Source: Pseudonocardia autotrophica
GTDB taxonomy: Bacteria; Actinomycetota; Actinomycetes; Mycobacteriales; Pseudonocardiaceae
Direction: 5' to 3'
Length of the DNA stretch: 64,000 nt
Assembly (NCBI RefSeq): GCF_000717175.1
Contig: NZ_JNYD01000001.1
Coordinates: 248,001 to 312,000 of the forward strand
Below the pieces are notes generated by a model. The model was not told the DNA's origin and did not search any database. It saw only the letters and a list, made by a program, of their open reading frames with translations. The translations under genes and the position numbers were made by a program. Positions 45,520 to 53,581 of this stretch are shown here, piece by piece. Each line of letters begins with the position of its first letter. The first letter of the stretch is position 1.

Positions 45520-47582
45520 CCACGCAGGACACCCGCCGGGATGCCCGCGACGGCGGGACCCCGCGCGAGGACGGCGGCCGCGCCGCGGACGCGCAGGGCG
45601 GCGGCGCCGTCCGCAGCGACCCCGAGGCCACGCAGGTCCTCCGCCCCGTCGGCGCGACGCCGGGGAACGGCCCGGACGGCACCGACCCGCCCACGGCGGC
45701 GATCCCGGTCGTCCCGCCCGCGGCACCGCCGGTCGACGCCGAGCCGCCCGCCGAGCCGTCGTGGTTCCGGCGCAACCGGGTCGTCGTCGACCGCTGGCTC
45801 TCGCCGGCACTCGCCCTGCTCGCGGTGGCCATGCTGCCGCTCGCGGTGGTCACCACCGACCTGCAGGCGCTCGACGGCTGGGGCCTGGCCAAGGTGCTCG
45901 GCATCCCGGGCTGGCTGGCCCTGCTGTTCGCGATCGGCTCCTGCCTCTCCGAGCTCTACGCCCGGCGCCCGCGCATCCCGATGCTCGGCACCGCCACCGG
46001 CGTCCTCATCCTCTGCTCGACGGGCCTGCCGTCGGTCGTCGAGCCCGCCGCGCGGTTCGGCACGGCCTGGACGATCACCGGCTTCGTCGACGCCGTGGCG
46101 GTCGCCAACGGCGTCCCGCCGCAGGGTCTCGACGCCCGGTTCTCCTGGCCCGCGTTCTTCGCCCAGTGGGCGTGGTTCCGCCAGGCCGGCGGCGCCGACC
46201 AGCTCGACGAGGTGCTGCGCTGGTTCCCGCCCGCCGTCGTCACGGTGTGGGCGATCGGCATCTACGCGCTGGCCCGTTCGATGCTCGGCGGCACCCGTGC
46301 CCCCTGGGCCGCGGCCTGGCTGTTCGTCGGCCTGAACTGGATCGAGCAGGACTACTTCTCGCCGCAGGCCACGGGCATCTGCCTGCTGCTCACGGTGCTG
46401 ACGTTCGCCCTCGGCCCGCTGGCCACCCGCCGGACGGACCCGAGCGGCGTGCCGGGCTGGCCGGCCCCGCACCGCGGCGCGAAGCGCCTGCCACTGCTGC
46501 ACCGCTGGCTGGTCTCCGGCATGACGCCGCCGAACCGGCCGACGCTGCCCCCGCGGCAGCTGCTGCTGGTCTACTTCTGCGCGGCGCTGTGCATCCTCGC
46601 CGTCATCCCGGCGCACCAGCTCACCCCGTTCGCGATCCTCGGCCAGCTGTTCCTGCTGGCCGTCGTGGGCCGCTACCGGGGCCGCGGGCTCGTGCTGGTC
46701 GGCATGATCGGCGTCATCCTCTTCATCCTGATCGCCGCCCGTTCCATCTGGATGAACCAGATCACGCTGTTCATCGGCACCGGCGACACGGGCGCCGCGC
46801 TGCAGGAGGGCGTGGCCGACCGGCTGACCGGCGACGCAGGTCAGATCGTCGTCAAGTACGGGCGCGTGCTCGTCGCCGGGCTGTCGTACCTGCTGGGCAT
46901 CGTGGGCGCGTGGGTCTACTGGCGGCGCCGCCGCGACCTCGTGCCGATCGGGCTCGCCGTGGTGCCGATGGCGTTCGCCGCGCAGGGCTACGGCAGCGAG
47001 GGCTTCCTGCGGATCGTGCTGTTCGGCCTGCCGATCCTCACGATCCTGGGCGCGGACTTCCTGCGCTGGACGGTCCGCAAGCGCGCGTGGATGCGGCCGG
47101 TGCTGGCGGTCGGGATGGTCGCGCTGTTCGGCATGCTCGTGTTCCTGCGCGGCGGCAACGACTCCTACCAGGTCGTCTACCCCGAGGACGCCGCGATGTT
47201 CCGGTCGGTCGTCGCGACGACCCCACCCGGGCAGAACGTCATCCCGGTCTCCGACCCGGGGCCGTTCGCGATCGAGGGCCTCACGCTCTTCGGGCGCGGC
47301 GGCGGCGTGCCGGGCTGCGGCCGGATCGGCGTCTCGGACGACCCGATCGGCTGCACGGCCAAGGTCTCGCCCGACGTCATCGTGAACTTCGGGTCGATCG
47401 AGGCCCAGGGCGTCTACCTCTACGGCAAGCCGCACAACTGGTCGCTGGACTACGCCAACACCCTGGTCCAGCAGGGCACGTACTACTTCTGGTACCAGAG
47501 CCCGGACGACCCGTACGACTACGTGCTGCGCAAGGTCGGGGCGCCCGTGCTCCCCGGCGGTACCGCGGGGAGGCCCGGATGA
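45516..47582 (+). CDS. large polytopic membrane protein (possible glycosyltransferase/polymerase)
   Basis: A 688-residue protein with an N-terminal ~75-residue disordered cytoplasmic region (Pro/Ala/Gly-rich) and roughly 12 membrane helices up to residue 540, then a ~140-residue exterior domain (SYQVVYPEDAAMFRSVVATTPPGQNVIPVSDPGPFAIEG, PDVIVNFGSIEAQGVYL) with two Cys (GCGRIGVSDDPIGC) that could form a disulfide. The layout is like GT-C glycosyltransferases or Wzy-type O-antigen polymerases (a membrane bundle plus exterior domain). No catalytic motif was identified, so the function is inferred only from context. Confidence 0.75.
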   Translation: MTTQDTRRDARDGGTPREDGGRAADAQGGGAVRSDPEATQVLRPVGATPGNGPDGTDPPTAAIPVVPPAAPPVDAEPPAEPSWFRRNRVVVDRWLSPALALLAVAMLPLAVVTTDLQALDGWGLAKVLGIPGWLALLFAIGSCLSELYARRPRIPMLGTATGVLILCSTGLPSVVEPAARFGTAWTITGFVDAVAVANGVPPQGLDARFSWPAFFAQWAWFRQAGGADQLDEVLRWFPPAVVTVWAIGIYALARSMLGGTRAPWAAAWLFVGLNWIEQDYFSPQATGICLLLTVLTFALGPLATRRTDPSGVPGWPAPHRGAKRLPLLHRWLVSGMTPPNRPTLPPRQLLLVYFCAALCILAVIPAHQLTPFAILGQLFLLAVVGRYRGRGLVLVGMIGVILFILIAARSIWMNQITLFIGTGDTGAALQEGVADRLTGDAGQIVVKYGRVLVAGLSYLLGIVGAWVYWRRRRDLVPIGLAVVPMAFAAQGYGSEGFLRIVLFGLPILTILGADFLRWTVRKRAWMRPVLAVGMVALFGMLVFLRGGNDSYQVVYPEDAAMFRSVVATTPPGQNVIPVSDPGPFAIEGLTLFGRGGGVPGCGRIGVSDDPIGCTAKVSPDVIVNFGSIEAQGVYLYGKPHNWSLDYANTLVQQGTYYFWYQSPDDPYDYVLRKVGAPVLPGGTAGRPG

Positions 47583-47977
47583 CGATCGACCCGGGATTCG
47601 ACAAGTGGGTGTGGCTGTCGTTCCTCGGCCTGCTGGTCGTCCTCGGCATCCGGGCCTGGGTGGTGGAGAGCAGCCGCGGCCGGCCGGGGCGCACGCCCAC
47701 GCGGGTGCGGGCGCTCACGGCGGCCTCGGTCGGCGTGGTCGCCGTCGTCGTCGCGCTGCTCACCGTCCAGGGTGGACAGCAGGTCGTGCACTCCGTCCTG
47801 ACCCGCACCGACCCCGTCACCGGGCTCCCGCTGGACCAGCCGCGACAGCCTGCTCCGGCCCCGCCCGCGGACCCGAACGCCCCCGCCGCGGCGGACCCGA
47901 ACGCCCCCGCGGCCACCGACCCGAACGCTGATCCGAACGCAGACCCGAACGCACCCGCGGCAGGAGCCGCGCCCTGA
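47579..47977 (+). CDS. small two-helix protein with DPNAPAA repeats
   Basis: A 132-residue protein: two membrane helices (WVWLSFLGLLVVLGIRAWVV and ALTAASVGVVAVVVALLTVQ) and a Pro/Ala/Asp/Asn-rich tail built on DPNAPAA and DPNA units (residues about 95-128), likely extended on one face of the membrane or in the wall. ATG 47579 overlaps the stop of the polytopic protein gene (ATGA). Third member of the coupled membrane trio; function unknown. Confidence 0.72.
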   Translation: MTIDPGFDKWVWLSFLGLLVVLGIRAWVVESSRGRPGRTPTRVRALTAASVGVVAVVVALLTVQGGQQVVHSVLTRTDPVTGLPLDQPRQPAPAPPADPNAPAAADPNAPAATDPNADPNADPNAPAAGAAP

Positions 47978-48109
47978 CCTGAGTCGGGGTGGTGGATTTC
48001 ACCGCGATATCGTGACCGCCGCTGCGGCCGCGGCGACCCGGGGAGTGCCGGGCCGCGGCGACGCGGGGGGCAGGCACGCAGCGTTCCCAGGAGGAGGGCT
48101 CAACACCTC

Positions 48110-49813
48110 ATGTCGGACAAGGTCTACGACTTCGTCGTGGTCGGCGGCGGTGCGGCCGGGTGCGTCCTGGCCAACCGCCTGAGCGCCGATCCCGCCCACC
48201 GGGTGCTCCTTCTCGAGGCCGGGAAATCGGACCCGTTCTGGGACGTGTTCACCCACATGCCGGCCGCGATGGGCCTGGCGATCGCCAGCAAGAGCCACAA
48301 CTGGCACTACGTCTCCGAGCCCGAGCCGTTCATGCAGAACCGCCGCATGGACCTGCCGCGCGGCAAGCTGCTCGGCGGCTCCGGCTCGATCAACGCCATG
48401 ACCTACGTCCGGGGCCACCCGGCGAACTTCGACCAGTGGGCGAAGGTCGTCGGCGACGACGCCTGGGACTACGCGCACGTCCTGCCGTACTTCAAGAAGA
48501 TCGAGGACTCGCTGACCTTCGGCGGGAACGAGTACCGCGGTCGCGGCGGTCTGCAGACGGTGGAGCGCGCCCCGGCCGACCACCCGCTGTTCGCGTTGTT
48601 CTTCGAGGCCGCCCAGCAGGCCGGGTACAACCTCACCGCGGACCTCAACGGCGCGGTGCAGGAGGGCTTCGCGGCGTTCGACCGCAACATCCGGCGGGGC
48701 CGGCGGCAGTCGTCGTCGCAGGCGTACCTGCACCCGGTGATGGGGCGGCCCAACCTCGAGGTCCGCACCCGCGCACTGGCCACGCAGGTCGTGTTCTCCG
48801 GGACGCGCGCGGTCGGGGTGACGTTCCGCGCCGCCGGCGGCCACGAGGAGATCGTCCGGGCCAAGGAGATCATCCTGTCCGGCGGCGCCTTCAACACCCC
48901 GCAGCTGCTGCAGCTGTCCGGGGTCGGCCGCGCCGAGGAGCTCGAGGCGGTCGGCGTGGCGCCGATCCACGACCTGCGCGGGGTCGGCCACAACCTCGAG
49001 GACCACCTGGCGGTCCAGGTCCAGCACCGGTGCACCCAGCCCATCTCGATGGTGCACATGAAGGACAAGAAGAACTGGCCGAAGATGGGCCTGCAGTGGC
49101 TCGCCGGCCGGGGCCCGGCGGGGAGCAACCTGTTCGAGGCGGCGGGCTTCATCCGCAGCAACGAGGACATGGAGTTCCCCGACGTGATCGTCGGGTTCGC
49201 GCCCATGGCGATGGCCTTCGACGAGAAGCGGATCGTGGAGGGGCACGGCTACCAGGTGCACGTCGGCACCATGGCCGCGCGCTCCCGCGGCAGCGTCACG
49301 CTGCGCTCGGCCGACCCGGCCGCCCACCCGCGGATCATCTTCAACTACCTGGACAACCAGCGGGACCGGGACGACTGGGTCAAGGCGATCCGCATCGCGC
49401 GCGACATCATGGCCCAGCCGGCCTTCTCGGGCGTCGACGGTGGCGAGGTCGTCCCGGGGCCGGAGTTCCAGACGGACGAGCAGATCCTCGACTGGATCTC
49501 GCACACCGCGCAGACCGGGCTGCACCCCACGGGCAGCGCCCGGATGGGCCGCACCCCGGACGACGTCGTGGACCCCGACACCCTGCGGGTGCACGGCGTC
49601 GACGGGATCCGCGTGGTCGACGCGTCGATCTTCCCGACGGTGACCAACACCCAGACCTACGCGCCCACCCTGATGGTGGCCGAGAAGGCGTCGGACATGA
49701 TCCTCGGCAACACGCCGCTGGAGCCGGTGCACCTCGCCCGCCCGCAGGTCGTCTCGCAGGCGCGGCCGTCCGCGGCCCCCGAGGACGTGGTGGCGCCGGC
49801 CGGCCAGGCCTGA
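48110..49813 (+). CDS. GMC-family FAD oxidoreductase (choline dehydrogenase-like)
   Basis: A 567-residue glucose-methanol-choline oxidoreductase. It has the N-terminal FAD-binding VVVGGGAAGCVLANRLS and LLLEAG, the GMC signature RGKLLGGSGSINAMTYVRGHPANFDQW, the second signature SGGAFNTPQLLQLSGVG, and the C-terminal catalytic region GLHPTGSARMG with VVDASIFPTVTNTQTYAPT. The closest class by motif is BetA-like choline or alcohol dehydrogenases. ATG 48110 follows GGAGGAGGG. Its place amid polysaccharide genes is odd; it may oxidise a sugar alcohol or simply be a neighbour. The next glycosyltransferase starts 53 bp on. Confidence 0.9.
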   Translation: MSDKVYDFVVVGGGAAGCVLANRLSADPAHRVLLLEAGKSDPFWDVFTHMPAAMGLAIASKSHNWHYVSEPEPFMQNRRMDLPRGKLLGGSGSINAMTYVRGHPANFDQWAKVVGDDAWDYAHVLPYFKKIEDSLTFGGNEYRGRGGLQTVERAPADHPLFALFFEAAQQAGYNLTADLNGAVQEGFAAFDRNIRRGRRQSSSQAYLHPVMGRPNLEVRTRALATQVVFSGTRAVGVTFRAAGGHEEIVRAKEIILSGGAFNTPQLLQLSGVGRAEELEAVGVAPIHDLRGVGHNLEDHLAVQVQHRCTQPISMVHMKDKKNWPKMGLQWLAGRGPAGSNLFEAAGFIRSNEDMEFPDVIVGFAPMAMAFDEKRIVEGHGYQVHVGTMAARSRGSVTLRSADPAAHPRIIFNYLDNQRDRDDWVKAIRIARDIMAQPAFSGVDGGEVVPGPEFQTDEQILDWISHTAQTGLHPTGSARMGRTPDDVVDPDTLRVHGVDGIRVVDASIFPTVTNTQTYAPTLMVAEKASDMILGNTPLEPVHLARPQVVSQARPSAAPEDVVAPAGQA

Positions 49814-49865
49814 CGCGACCGGGCGGTGCGGGAGGCGCACCGCCGACGAACCACGAAGGAGAACC

Positions 49866-51116
49866 ATGGAGCTGCCGGGGCGGGCGCCGGCCTGGGTCGG
49901 CCGGGTCGAGCGGCGGACCGACGGGCCGGACGCCCTCGACCTGTCGGTGGACCCCCGGTACCTGGCGGCCCGGCTGCTGGTGACCGCGGGCGGCGTGCCC
50001 GCGGGGCTGATCTCGGTCGGCCTCACCGGCGGCCGCGCGACCACGTCGACCGTGCGGGCCGCGATCGAGGAGCAGCTTGGTCCGGACACGGGGGAGGAGC
50101 AGGCGCTGCCGCCGTCGGTCGAGCCGCTCACCGTGGTGATCGCGACGCGCGGCCGGGCGGAGAGCCTGCGCACCAGCATCGCCGCCGTGGTGGCCGGTGA
50201 CCACCCGGCCGTCACCGTGGTCGTGGTCGACAACGACCCGCCGGACGAGAGCACCCGGCTCGTCGCCGAGGAGTTCGCCGACCGGGGCGTGGTCTACGTC
50301 CGCGAGCGGCGCCGCGGCCTCTCGGTGGGCCGCAATCGCGGGCTGCGCGAGGCGGTCACCCGGCTCGTCGCGTTCACGGACGACGACACCGAGGTGGACC
50401 GGCAGTGGGCCGGCCGCATCGCCGCCGTGTTCGCCGCCGAGCCGGACCTGGCCTGCCTCAGCGGCCCGGTGATCGGCGCCGTGCTGGAGACCGAGGAGCA
50501 GCTGGCCGCCGAGCGTGCCCTGGTGTGGAACCGGGGCTTCGAGGCGCGCCGCTACTCGCTGGCCGACCCGCCCGCGGACTCCGCGATCTTCCCCTTCTCG
50601 CCGGGCCTGTTCGGGATCGGCGCGAACTTCGCCGTCCGGGCGGACGTCGCGCGCGCCGTCGGCGGGTTCGACGAGGCGCTCGGCGCGGGCGCCCCGACCC
50701 GCGGCGGCGAGGACTGCGAGTTCATGGTCCGGCTGGTCCTGGCCGGGCACCGGGTGGGCTACGACCCGGGCGCGTTCGTCTGGCACCACCACCGGTCGTC
50801 GCCGGAGGAGCTGCGCAGCCAGCTGCGCGGCTACTCGATGGGCCTGGGCGCGTTCCTCACCAAGATCGCCCTGGACCCGCGGGCCGGGGCGATGGCGGCC
50901 AAGCGCATCCCGGCCGCGTTCGCACAGTTCCGGCAGATCGGCGCGCGCGAGTCCACCGCCGGCGAGGGCGTCGCCGCGGGGAGCCTGGGGGAGCGGCTCG
51001 CGTGGATCGTCGACGGCGGCTCGGCCTACGTCCGGGGGCGCCGGGCGACCCGGCGGGTCGGCGGGCGGGTGCCCCGGCTGTCCCCGGTGAACTCGTACGT
51101 CACGTCCGACCGCTGA
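49866..51116 (+). CDS. family 2 glycosyltransferase with extra N-terminal domain
   Basis: A 416-residue protein. Residues 1 to ~80 form an additional N-terminal module (VSVGLT, DPRYLAARLLVTAGGVPAGLI) seen in some actinobacterial glycosyltransferases. The GT2 core follows: TVVIATRGRAESLRTSI, VVVVDNDPPDE, FTDDDTEVD as the metal-binding acids, GIGANFAVRADVARAVGGFDEALG, and the catalytic base segment GGEDCEFMVRLVLAGHRVGYDPGAFVWHHHR. No membrane helix. ATG 49866 has AAGGAG upstream. It probably adds a sugar to the surface glycan made by this cluster. Confidence 0.88.
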   Translation: MELPGRAPAWVGRVERRTDGPDALDLSVDPRYLAARLLVTAGGVPAGLISVGLTGGRATTSTVRAAIEEQLGPDTGEEQALPPSVEPLTVVIATRGRAESLRTSIAAVVAGDHPAVTVVVVDNDPPDESTRLVAEEFADRGVVYVRERRRGLSVGRNRGLREAVTRLVAFTDDDTEVDRQWAGRIAAVFAAEPDLACLSGPVIGAVLETEEQLAAERALVWNRGFEARRYSLADPPADSAIFPFSPGLFGIGANFAVRADVARAVGGFDEALGAGAPTRGGEDCEFMVRLVLAGHRVGYDPGAFVWHHHRSSPEELRSQLRGYSMGLGAFLTKIALDPRAGAMAAKRIPAAFAQFRQIGARESTAGEGVAAGSLGERLAWIVDGGSAYVRGRRATRRVGGRVPRLSPVNSYVTSDR

Positions 51117-51216
51117 CGTCGTTGGACTCGGTGACGGGGGCGTCCACGCGGTGCTCTACGCTCGCAATCTGTCCGGAATGTCCGATCTGAGCTGTCCGAT
51201 GTGACGAGGAGTCCCA

Positions 51217-52089
51217 GTGTCCGAAGAGTCCGGGCCCGGTGGCGGCGGAGCGCCCACCCGGGGGATCTCCCGCCGCACCGGCCTGATCATCGGCGGCGTG
51301 GCCGTCGTGGCCGTGCTCGCGCTGATCGCCGTGCTCGTCGGCAGCCCGTCGTCGGACTCCGGGAACACCTCCGGGAGCGGCAGCGTGTCCGAGCCGCCCG
51401 GCCCGACCACGCCCACGCAGACCCAGAGCGCGGGCTCCGACACCAGCGCCGCCACCCTGCAGGGCTGGGGTGAGCCCAGCCGCGTCGACGAGTTCGACGG
51501 GCCGCGCCCCGCCGGCTGGAGCATCTACAAGGGCGAGGGGCACGACGGCAACGGCCGCCGGACCACCGAGTCGATCCACGTCAACGACGGCATCCTCACC
51601 ATCAAGGGCGACGCGCAGGGCAACACCGGCGGCCTCGCGCTCAACCCGGGCCAGATGTACGGGCGCTGGGAGGGCCGGGTGAAGATGCCGGCCAGCGACC
51701 CCACCTACCACGCCCTGCTGCTGCTGTGGCCGGACGAGGAGAACTGGCCGGAGGGCGGCGAGGTCGACTTCATGGAGGCGACCTCGGGCGACCGGCAGAA
51801 CGTGAACTCGTTCCTGCACTACAGCGAGGACAACAAGCAGATCGAGCACTCCGTCGACGTCGACGGCACCGAGTGGCACAACTGGGCCGTGGAGTGGACC
51901 CCGGACCACGTCATCGGCTACCTCGACGGCCGCGAGTGGTACCGGATCGAGGACAAGGACACGCTGCCGCCGGGCCCGATGCACCTGTGCATCCAGCTCG
52001 ACTGGTTCCCCGAGGACGGCGACCCGAACAACGTGAAGCCCTCGGAGATGCAGGTCGACTGGATCAAGGAGTACAAGTACTCCGGCTGA
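51217..52089 (+). CDS. membrane-anchored GH16 glycan hydrolase/transglycosidase
   Basis: A 290-residue protein. One N-terminal helix (TGLIIGGVAVVAVLALIAVLVG, about 20-43), a Ser/Gly/Pro/Thr linker (45-80), then a GH16 jelly roll. The catalytic motif GEVDFMEA has Glu182 and Glu187 in the E-x-D-x-x-E pattern of the family, flanked by GGLALNPGQMYGRWEGRVKMP and WAVEWTPDHVIGYLDGREWY. GH16 enzymes cut or rejoin beta-glucans and similar chains, so it may trim the exported polysaccharide at the cell surface. Three direct copies of TGTCCG (51170, 51179, 51193) lie just before the gene and could bind a regulator. Confidence 0.92.
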   Translation: MSEESGPGGGGAPTRGISRRTGLIIGGVAVVAVLALIAVLVGSPSSDSGNTSGSGSVSEPPGPTTPTQTQSAGSDTSAATLQGWGEPSRVDEFDGPRPAGWSIYKGEGHDGNGRRTTESIHVNDGILTIKGDAQGNTGGLALNPGQMYGRWEGRVKMPASDPTYHALLLLWPDEENWPEGGEVDFMEATSGDRQNVNSFLHYSEDNKQIEHSVDVDGTEWHNWAVEWTPDHVIGYLDGREWYRIEDKDTLPPGPMHLCIQLDWFPEDGDPNNVKPSEMQVDWIKEYKYSG

Positions 52090-52104
52090 TCCCTCCGGAC
52101 ACGA

Positions 52105-52137
52105 ACCGGCCGGTGCCCCGCGGGGGCACCGGCCGGT
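52105..52137. terminator. bidirectional terminator hairpin
   Basis: ACCGGCCGGTGCCCC (52105-52119) and GGGGCACCGGCCGGT (52123-52137) form a perfect 15-bp stem with a GCG loop, placed between the convergent GH16 and glycosyltransferase genes. Confidence 0.88.
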
Positions 52138-52161
52138 GTCGTTCTCGGGGCCGCGGCGGGA

Positions 52162-53544
52162 TCAGGCCCGGCGGACCGCCCTCAGCTTCAGGGTCTTGGC
52201 GTTGGCGATGTCGATGCTGCCGGTGTCGGTGTCGATGTCCGGGTCGAACCAGTCCGGCACCGGGCCGGCGATGCCCGGCGCGATGCGCTCGGAGCTGTTG
52301 AACGTGTCCGGCTTGACCCGTCCCGCCGCCCGCGCCGCGAACCAGGCGCCGACGGACGCGACCGTGCGCGCCACCTCGCTGCGGCTCGGGCGGACGTGCT
52401 CGGCGAGCGCCTTCTGGTACCACTCCATCTGCACCCGCAGGGCGTGCTCGAGGCTGTAGTGCCGGCGCACGAGCTCGAGGGCGAACGCGGCGTTCTCCTT
52501 GCGGCGCACCTGGTCGTCCAGGAGCGTGGTCAGCTCGCGGACCAGCGCGTCCTCGCCCGTGCCGCCGTCGCCGATGCCGTAGAAGCCGCGCCAGCGGAAC
52601 AGCCGGGCCGACTCGCGGTCGAGCGTCTGGAAGTAGCCGCGCTCGCCCTGCACGATGCAGGGCTTCCCGAAGGCCATCGCCCGCAGGATCGACCCGCCCA
52701 TCCCGAGCGCGATGTCCGCGGAGGCGTAGGCGGGGCGCGGGTCGACGCGCATCCCGGGCAGCAGCACGACCTCGCGGCCCGCGCGGGCGTTCGTCGCGTC
52801 GGCCAGGGCCCGCAGCTCGGGCATCGCCGGCCCGTCGCCCACCATCACCAGCCGGAGCCGGTGGTGCGGCGGGATGCGGCCCGCGGCGCGGATCGCGGTC
52901 TCCAGGCCCTCCTGCTTGAGCGCCCGGGCGAACCGGCTGACCACGACCACGGCGATCTCGTCCGGCGCGATCCCGAGCTCGGCCCGGAACGCGTCGCCGC
53001 CGGGGTAGTCGGGGTACTGGCCGACCGTGTCCGTCGGGATCTCGAGGACGCCGATCGAGCCGCTGCGTTCCCGGGTCTCCATGGCGATCAACGGCCCGCA
53101 GACCTGCAGCGGCACCGAGCCGGGCATGAAGTCCGGCACGGACATGCTGTTGATCGTCATCGTCATCGGCACGTCGTCCAGGCGGTGCGGGCCGAGGAAG
53201 GTCAGCAGCGAGGGCGTGAGCTCGTAGGCGTGGATCAGGTCCGGTTGCAGCCGCCGGGACAGGTCCCGGACCCGCTTGTACGCGGCCCGCGCGGTGGGCG
53301 CGATGTTGTCCGGAACCAGTTCCTCGACCGCCTCGAACCGCACCCCGCGCTTGTGGATGACGTCCTCGAGGACACCGGGCGGCCCGGCGACCACGACCTC
53401 GTGGCCCATGTCCCGCACACCGGCGGCCAGGTCCACGGAGTTGCGCTGGCTGCCGCCGATGTCCAGGTTGTGCAGGACGACGAGCAGGCGCAGCGGCCGG
53501 TCCGTGGGCCAGCGGCTCGCGCGGGGAGCGCTGTGCGCGTTCAC
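52162..53544 (-). CDS. GT-B (family 4-like) glycosyltransferase lacking the EX7E motif
   Basis: A 460-residue GT-B glycosyltransferase: N-terminal LRLLVVLHNLDIGGSQRNSVDLAAGVRDMGHEV (the DIGGSQR acceptor loop), LIHAYELTPSLL, then the C-terminal donor domain with VVVVSRFARALKQEGLETAIRAAGRIP, LRLVMVGDGPAMPELRAL and LLPGMRVDPRPAYASADIAL. Where family 4 usually has E-x7-E, this protein reads LGMGGSILRAMAFGKPC, with Leu and Arg at the two Glu positions, so catalysis or donor specificity must differ. About 60 C-terminal residues are acidic and extend past the fold. The start GTG 53544 is the likeliest. Confidence 0.85.
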   Translation of the reverse strand: MNAHSAPRASRWPTDRPLRLLVVLHNLDIGGSQRNSVDLAAGVRDMGHEVVVAGPPGVLEDVIHKRGVRFEAVEELVPDNIAPTARAAYKRVRDLSRRLQPDLIHAYELTPSLLTFLGPHRLDDVPMTMTINSMSVPDFMPGSVPLQVCGPLIAMETRERSGSIGVLEIPTDTVGQYPDYPGGDAFRAELGIAPDEIAVVVVSRFARALKQEGLETAIRAAGRIPPHHRLRLVMVGDGPAMPELRALADATNARAGREVVLLPGMRVDPRPAYASADIALGMGGSILRAMAFGKPCIVQGERGYFQTLDRESARLFRWRGFYGIGDGGTGEDALVRELTTLLDDQVRRKENAAFALELVRRHYSLEHALRVQMEWYQKALAEHVRPSRSEVARTVASVGAWFAARAAGRVKPDTFNSSERIAPGIAGPVPDWFDPDIDTDTGSIDIANAKTLKLRAVRRA

Positions 53545-53581
53545 TCCTCGGGTCTCCCTCGTGTGTGAAGAAGGCCGTCCG

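Noticed and set aside
48110..49813. Mycofactocin-associated GMC dehydrogenase (MftG)
   Set aside because: No mftA, mftB, mftC or other mycofactocin genes are nearby and the adjacent glycosyltransferase does not look like MftF.
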